Assembly (NCBI RefSeq): GCF_027922185.1
Contig: NZ_BSFE01000003.1
Coordinates: forward strand, 248,001-312,000
Direction: 5' to 3'
DNA from: Maricaulis virginensis
Lineage (GTDB): Bacteria > Pseudomonadota > Alphaproteobacteria > Caulobacterales > Maricaulaceae
Length of the DNA stretch: 64,000 nucleotides
Below are positions 59,853 to 64,000 of the stretch, one piece after another (position 1 is the first letter of the stretch; every line of letters begins with the position of its first letter). The translations under genes were made by a program, and so were the position numbers. The notes below the pieces were generated by a model. The model searched no databases. It saw only the letters and a program-made list of their open reading frames with translations, and was not told the DNA's origin.

Positions 59853-61156
59853 ACCGCACGCCTTCCATATGGGCCATCCTGGCCGCCAGTGTTTGCGTCG
59901 CCTGCGCACCGGCGACCGCCGAGGACGCCGTCCCGCCGGCCGTGGCTGCCAGCCTCGAGGCGGCGGTCGAGCAAGGCGGGCGGCCCGGCGTCGTGCTCGG
60001 CTATGTCCGCGACGGGGAGAGCGTCTTTCTGGCATATGGCCGCACGGGCAATCCGGCGTCCTCCGCGATCGGTCCGGACACGGTTTTCGAGCTCGGCTCC
60101 GTCACCAAGCTCTTCACCGCCGAAACCCTTGCCGGCCTGGCTGTACAGGGCGAGGTGTCGCCGGACACGCCCCTCGCGGCCATCTGGCCGGACCGCCTGG
60201 CCGGAAATCCGGTGACGCTGGCCCAGCTGGCGACACACCGCGCCGGCCTGCCGCGGCAGGTGCCTGGCGAGGTTCTGTCTGCCAATGATGCCAACGCCCT
60301 GATCGAGTTCGCCCGGTCGGCTGCGCCGTCGGAAGCGCCGGCCTATTCCAATACGGGCATGGCCCTGCTCGCGCTTGCCCTGTCGGAAGCGACCGGCCGG
60401 AGCGTCGCCGGCAATCTGGCAATCGCGGTCACCGGGCCGTTCGGTCTGACGGATACCGGTTATGAACCCGGCCAGCCGGAGCGCCTGGCGCATCCCCATG
60501 CGGGCAGTCGCGATATTTCGGACAGCCGCCCGCAGACGGTGAGCGTCGCTCACGGCACGGGCGGCCTCTATTCGACGGCGCGGGATCTCGCGCGGCTGGT
60601 CGAAGCGCATCTGGCACCTGAAGGAGACGCTGCTGCGATCATCAATCTGGCGCTCGCCGGCACGGATGGCGTGCCGCTGGGCTGGCAGGTGCATGACAAT
60701 GGCCGGCGCCAGGTCTTCCATCACAGCGGCGATGCCAATGGCTATCAGGTCTTTGTCGGCTTCCGCCAGGACACGGCGACCGGTGTGGTGCTGCTGAGCA
60801 ATGCCTCGGCCGATGACGGGCTGCAGCAGATCGCCCTGCATCTGCTCGACCCGTCCGTCCCGCTGCCGGTCTTCGGCTCGGGTGACGCAGCAGAGGGGCT
60901 GGCGCAGTATGAAGGCGAATACCGCTTTGCCAGCGAGCCCGACGGCAACCGCATCCGGATCGAGGTGGACGGGGCAGACCTGATCTATGTCGAAACGGCG
61001 TCGGACGGCACGCTTGTCCGCCGCACCGGCCTTGTCGAGCGCGAGCCCGGCCTGTTCCAGATCCGCGGCATCCCCGCCGGAATCCGGTTCGGCGATGCGG
61101 GCGCTGCCGAACTTCTGGCCGGCGAAGACCGCTATGAACTGGTGCGGGTCGACTGA
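59849..61156 (+). CDS. Exported serine hydrolase (beta-lactamase family), second copy
   Basis: A 435-residue serine hydrolase related to AmpH/Pab87-type peptidases. A signal peptide (ending CAPATA) is followed by the catalytic domain. Ser84-x-x-Lys87 lies in LGSVTKLFTAE, the second motif is YSNTG, and the third is HHSGDANGY. A C-terminal lipocalin-like domain (about 345-435: LAQYEGEYRFASEPDGNRIRIEV) is present, which the shorter enzyme near 8 kb lacks. The signal contains two cysteines, so a lipoprotein form is possible. It is the last gene of the DUF2975/HTH operon. Confidence 0.85.
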   Translation: MNRTPSIWAILAASVCVACAPATAEDAVPPAVAASLEAAVEQGGRPGVVLGYVRDGESVFLAYGRTGNPASSAIGPDTVFELGSVTKLFTAETLAGLAVQGEVSPDTPLAAIWPDRLAGNPVTLAQLATHRAGLPRQVPGEVLSANDANALIEFARSAAPSEAPAYSNTGMALLALALSEATGRSVAGNLAIAVTGPFGLTDTGYEPGQPERLAHPHAGSRDISDSRPQTVSVAHGTGGLYSTARDLARLVEAHLAPEGDAAAIINLALAGTDGVPLGWQVHDNGRRQVFHHSGDANGYQVFVGFRQDTATGVVLLSNASADDGLQQIALHLLDPSVPLPVFGSGDAAEGLAQYEGEYRFASEPDGNRIRIEVDGADLIYVETASDGTLVRRTGLVEREPGLFQIRGIPAGIRFGDAGAAELLAGEDRYELVRVD

Positions 61157-61164
61157 GCCCGGCC

Positions 61165-61199
61165 GCCCTGCGATGTCCGCATGCCGGACACCGCAGGGC
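61165..61199. terminator. Hairpin between convergent hydrolase and lysAC genes
   Basis: GCCCTGCG (61165-61172) pairs with CGCAGGGC (61192-61199), with an inner TGTCCG/CGGACA stem. The 35-bp structure fits exactly between the two convergent genes and may serve both. No U-tract is present. Confidence 0.55.
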
Positions 61200-61206
61200 A
61201 GGGCAA

Positions 61207-63780
61207 TCAGATCGCCACCTCGCCGGCCGGTTCGCGCATGTTGTAGCTGGACGACATGACGCGGCCATAGGCGCCGCCATTGGCGATCAGCATGACATCG
61301 CCTTCCTGCGTTTCCGGCATCAGGCGCTGGGCGCCCAGACGGTCGGCGGTTTCGCAGATCGGACCCACGATATCGGCGATCCAGGCGGCGTCCTCGTCAA
61401 GCCGGGTGAGATTGACGATCTCGTGCCGGGCGCCGTAGAGCGCCGGCCGGATCAGCGAGTTCATGCCGGTATTCAGGCCGATGAAGCGCGCATCCGGGGT
61501 CTGTTTGAGCTGGGTCACCCGGGCGAGCAGCACGCCGGCTTCCGCCGAGATATAGCGGCCCGGCTCGATCCACAGCTGGTATTGCGGATGGGCGGTCTTG
61601 AGATCGCCCAGCACGGCATCCAGCGCGGCCATGTCGATACGGCGCACGCCCGAGGCCTCGTCGACCGACAGGCCGCCGCCCAGATCGAGGATCTCCACGT
61701 CCGGCATCGAGCGTGCCGTCTCCACCAGGAAGAGGCCGACCCGGCGCCAGTGATCCGGGTCGGAAATCCCCGAACCGGAATGCACGTGCAGACCGTTGAC
61801 GATCGCGCCAGCCTGGGCGGCGAGGGTGCGGGCCTCGTCCAGCTCGTCGGCATGCAGGCCGAACTTGGCTTCCGGTCCGGCCGTGCGGACATGCTTGTGA
61901 TGGCCTTCCGGGCGCTGCGGATTGATCCGCAGCGTGATCTTGCGGCCCTTGAAGATCTCCGGCCAGGCGCGCAGCGGGTGCAGCCCGTCCAGCGTGACAT
62001 GCACGCCCAGTTCCAGCGCCTCGGCGTATTCGGCCTTCGGCGCGAAGTTCGGCGTGAACAGGATACGGTCGGCCTCCAGGCCCGGCACCGCCGCACGGGC
62101 GGCGCGGACCTCGTTGATCGAGACGCATTCCACGCCCAGGCCTGCAGCCACGGCCGTGCGGATCATGTCCGGATGGCCGTTCGCCTTCATCGCATACCAG
62201 CCGCGGTCGAGATGCTTCAGCCCGGAGACCGCTTCGGCGCGGGTGCGCACGGTCTCCAGATCGTAGACATAGACCGCGCCGTCGGCCGGGCAGAGATCGA
62301 GCAGGGCCTGGCGCTTGTTGCGCCACCAGGTGCCCGCGCCGGCCGGTGCCGCCCCGGTCAGGTTCTCGCCGATTTCCCGCCAGGACGGACCGAAAGTCTT
62401 GTCGCGCGGTTTGGGCTGGATCAGCTGGTCGTGCAGGCGGCGGCAGAGCGGCCGGCCCTGATCGCCATCCACCACGACAGTGAGGTTGAGATCATTGGCC
62501 GCCTGGGAGACCAGCCGCACCGGATAGTGGGCGAAGGCCTCCATCGCCGGGCCGAGCTGGGCGAGCAGGGCGCGCACGCCGCGGCCGACCATCGAAACGG
62601 CGGCACAATCCTCGATCAGCTTGACGCTGGCGATCTGCGACAGCTCGTCCTCCAGCGCACCGAGCACGTCCGGCGTCAGGCCCGGATCATCGTCCAGCGA
62701 CACGGTGACCGAGGTCTCCGAGGTGGAGACGAGGTCGATCGACACGCCATGCCGCGAGAAAGGCTCGAAGGCCCGCGCCAGGAAGCCGGAGGCGCGCCAC
62801 ATGCCGTCGGTCTCCAGCGTGATCAGCCGCACGCCGTGCTTCACCGACACCGCTTTCATGCGCGGCGTGTCTTCGGACGGGGTGGCCGAGATCGTGGTGC
62901 CGGTCATTTCCGGCCGGTGCGTGCACAGCACCTGCATCTCGATCCCGGCGCGGCGCACCGGGCCGATGGCGCGCGGATGCAGCACGCCGGCGCCCATCGA
63001 GGCCAGTTCCTGGGCTTCTTCATAGGCCAGCGAGCGGATCTGGCGGGCGGCGCCGGTCAGACGCGGATCGGCCGAGAAGAAGCCGGGCACGTCGGTCCAG
63101 ATCTCGATACGCTCGGCGCCCAGCTTGGCGGCGAAATAGCTCGCCGACGTATCCGAGCCGCCGCGGCCCAGAAGGGCGGTGTCGCCATCCTCGCGCCGGG
63201 CGATGAAGCCCTGGGTGACGATCACCGGCGGCAGGTCTGCCAGCGTGCGCTGCAGATGCGCGTCGGCATCGAAGGGGCAGTCGCAGGCCAGATAGCCGCG
63301 GGCACCGGAGGCGTGGGCGGCGCTCAGATGCTCGCGCGCATCCAGCCAGGCCGAGGCTACGCCTTCGCGGGCCAGCCAGGCCTGACCCAGCGTCGTCGCC
63401 ATCAGCTCGCCCTGGGCCATGATGCGCGCCTTCAGGCGCGGCGACACATCGCCGGTCAGCGACAGGCCGGCGCGCAGCCGGTCCAGTTCGTCGAAATAGG
63501 GCGCCAGCAGGGCCTCGCCCTCGACACCCAGCTCGGTCGCCAGCTCCAGATGGCGCGCCTTGATCGCCGCAAGCTCGGCCTCGCCCTCGCCGGCGACCGC
63601 GCGGGTCACCAGCGTGTCGAGCAGGTCGGAGATCGTCGCGACGGCCGAGTGCACGACGAAGACCCGTTTGCCCTCCGCCCGCACATCGGCGATCCGTTTG
63701 GAGATAACACGCCAGTCTGCCAGCGATTTGACGCTGGTGCCGCCGAATTTCAGTACGACCCAGTTCTGCGTGTTGCTCAT
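61207..63780 (-). CDS. lysAC: Bifunctional aspartate kinase/diaminopimelate decarboxylase
   Basis: An 857-residue fusion of the first and last enzymes of lysine synthesis. Residues about 1-440 are aspartate kinase: VVLKFGGTSVKS, then TALLGRGGSDTSASYFAAKLGAERIEIWTDVPG, then ACT domains. Residues about 480-857 are the PLP diaminopimelate decarboxylase: WYAMKANGHP with Lys532, HVHSGSG, EPGRYI, and the C-terminal GAYGRVMSSSYNMR. The CESGD active-site motif of stand-alone LysA reads ICETAD here, so the catalytic Cys is kept. The architecture is known from Xanthomonadales. The ATG at 63780 has GGAGATA upstream. End-product control by lysine through the ACT domains is likely. Confidence 0.94.
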   Translation of the reverse strand: MSNTQNWVVLKFGGTSVKSLADWRVISKRIADVRAEGKRVFVVHSAVATISDLLDTLVTRAVAGEGEAELAAIKARHLELATELGVEGEALLAPYFDELDRLRAGLSLTGDVSPRLKARIMAQGELMATTLGQAWLAREGVASAWLDAREHLSAAHASGARGYLACDCPFDADAHLQRTLADLPPVIVTQGFIARREDGDTALLGRGGSDTSASYFAAKLGAERIEIWTDVPGFFSADPRLTGAARQIRSLAYEEAQELASMGAGVLHPRAIGPVRRAGIEMQVLCTHRPEMTGTTISATPSEDTPRMKAVSVKHGVRLITLETDGMWRASGFLARAFEPFSRHGVSIDLVSTSETSVTVSLDDDPGLTPDVLGALEDELSQIASVKLIEDCAAVSMVGRGVRALLAQLGPAMEAFAHYPVRLVSQAANDLNLTVVVDGDQGRPLCRRLHDQLIQPKPRDKTFGPSWREIGENLTGAAPAGAGTWWRNKRQALLDLCPADGAVYVYDLETVRTRAEAVSGLKHLDRGWYAMKANGHPDMIRTAVAAGLGVECVSINEVRAARAAVPGLEADRILFTPNFAPKAEYAEALELGVHVTLDGLHPLRAWPEIFKGRKITLRINPQRPEGHHKHVRTAGPEAKFGLHADELDEARTLAAQAGAIVNGLHVHSGSGISDPDHWRRVGLFLVETARSMPDVEILDLGGGLSVDEASGVRRIDMAALDAVLGDLKTAHPQYQLWIEPGRYISAEAGVLLARVTQLKQTPDARFIGLNTGMNSLIRPALYGARHEIVNLTRLDEDAAWIADIVGPICETADRLGAQRLMPETQEGDVMLIANGGAYGRVMSSSYNMREPAGEVAI

Positions 63781-63914
63781 GGCTATCTCCATTACGCCGC
63801 AGGGCCGGCGTGGCCCTCGGGGCGCGGCGTGCATACAGGCCCTGTTGCGGCGCAACAACAGATAATTGCGCGAATCTCAGTCCGCAGGGCCGTTGTGCGC
63901 ATTTTGCGTGCTGG

Positions 63915-64000
63915 CTAGTCCCCGAATTGTGGCGTGCGCTTGTCCAGATTGGCCATCACGGCCTCCACCTGGTTGGGCTTGCCGATGATTGCCTGCTGCA
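63915..64000 (-). CDS. Enoyl-CoA hydratase, C-terminal fragment
   Basis: The last 27 residues of a gene entering from beyond the window: AIIGKPNQVEAVMANLDKRTPQFGD and stop. This is the typical C-terminus of crotonase-fold enoyl-CoA hydratases in alphaproteobacteria. Substrate and the remaining domains cannot be judged. It reads toward lysAC, 134 bp away, on the same strand. Confidence 0.7.
   Translation of the reverse strand, partial: QQAIIGKPNQVEAVMANLDKRTPQFGD

Noticed and set aside
63842..63858. TGTTGC-GGC-GCAACA inverted repeat before lysAC as an operator
   Set aside because: Six-base arms in GC-rich DNA are common by chance and no second copy or regulator supports it.

Overview
The window looks like chromosome from a high-GC alphaproteobacterium of the Hyphomonadales/Caulobacterales group, most likely Maricaulis or a close relative. 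The pointers are: the tail of a fused N-acetylglutamate synthase/kinase directly before argC (an architecture known from Maricaulis and Xanthomonadales), an Oar-like TonB-dependent receptor, the zapA - 6S RNA - fau order, a MetH split into two genes, and the ruvCAB ... ybgC-tolQRAB-pal-cpoB-tilS-ftsH block. This assignment is inference. No database could be searched.

Layout. 1-3.2 kb: arginine genes, a pair of inverted REP-like hairpins, and a GT39-type membrane glycosyltransferase. 3.2-6.8 kb: a very large TonB-dependent receptor with a structured leader. 6.8-10 kb: agmatine deiminase and N-carbamoylputrescine amidase (agmatine to putrescine) with a secreted serine hydrolase between them. 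10-16.6 kb: small or poorly known genes (YjhX, MarC family, GNAT, chemoreceptor), CysQ and a family 2 glycosyltransferase. 16.7-18.3 kb: DUF4164, zapA, 6S RNA, fau. 18.3-25.9 kb: the methionine/SAM cycle (ahcY, metK, metF, split metH), with two matching palindromic operators between the divergent metK and metF. 26-31 kb: a surface-sugar cassette (WecE-like aminotransferase, GtrA flippase, GtrB-like transferase, hexapeptide acyltransferase, polytopic GT-C-like protein). 31-39.3 kb: YmdB, GDP-mannose precursor genes (manC, AGE-family isomerase, pgi), YebC and transketolase.

39.3-43.2 kb holds the most unusual part. Two tandem paralogous genes encode small Tat-exported proteins made almost entirely of repeats of the form TD-x-D-[ST]-G-x-x-A-D-x-x-G-x-G-R. 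A JmjC/cupin_4 2-oxoglutarate oxygenase follows on the same strand, and then an SMP-30-like beta-propeller. Because Tat exports folded proteins from the cytoplasm, a cytoplasmic hydroxylase could modify the repeats before export. I propose this as a candidate undescribed secreted repeat-protein/modifying-enzyme system. The sequence supports the gene order and motifs; the enzymatic link is a hypothesis.

43.2-57.2 kb is the conserved Holliday-junction/Tol-Pal/TilS/FtsH block, interrupted by an oppositely oriented hybrid histidine kinase. 57.2-61.2 kb contains an orphan inverted repeat, a CueR-type regulator with a textbook 19-bp-spacer promoter driving a DUF4396 membrane gene, an ABM monooxygenase, a DUF2975/HTH pair and a second exported serine hydrolase. 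The window ends with the fused aspartate kinase/diaminopimelate decarboxylase and the C-terminus of an enoyl-CoA hydratase. I found no tRNA, rRNA, CRISPR array, prophage or insertion sequence.
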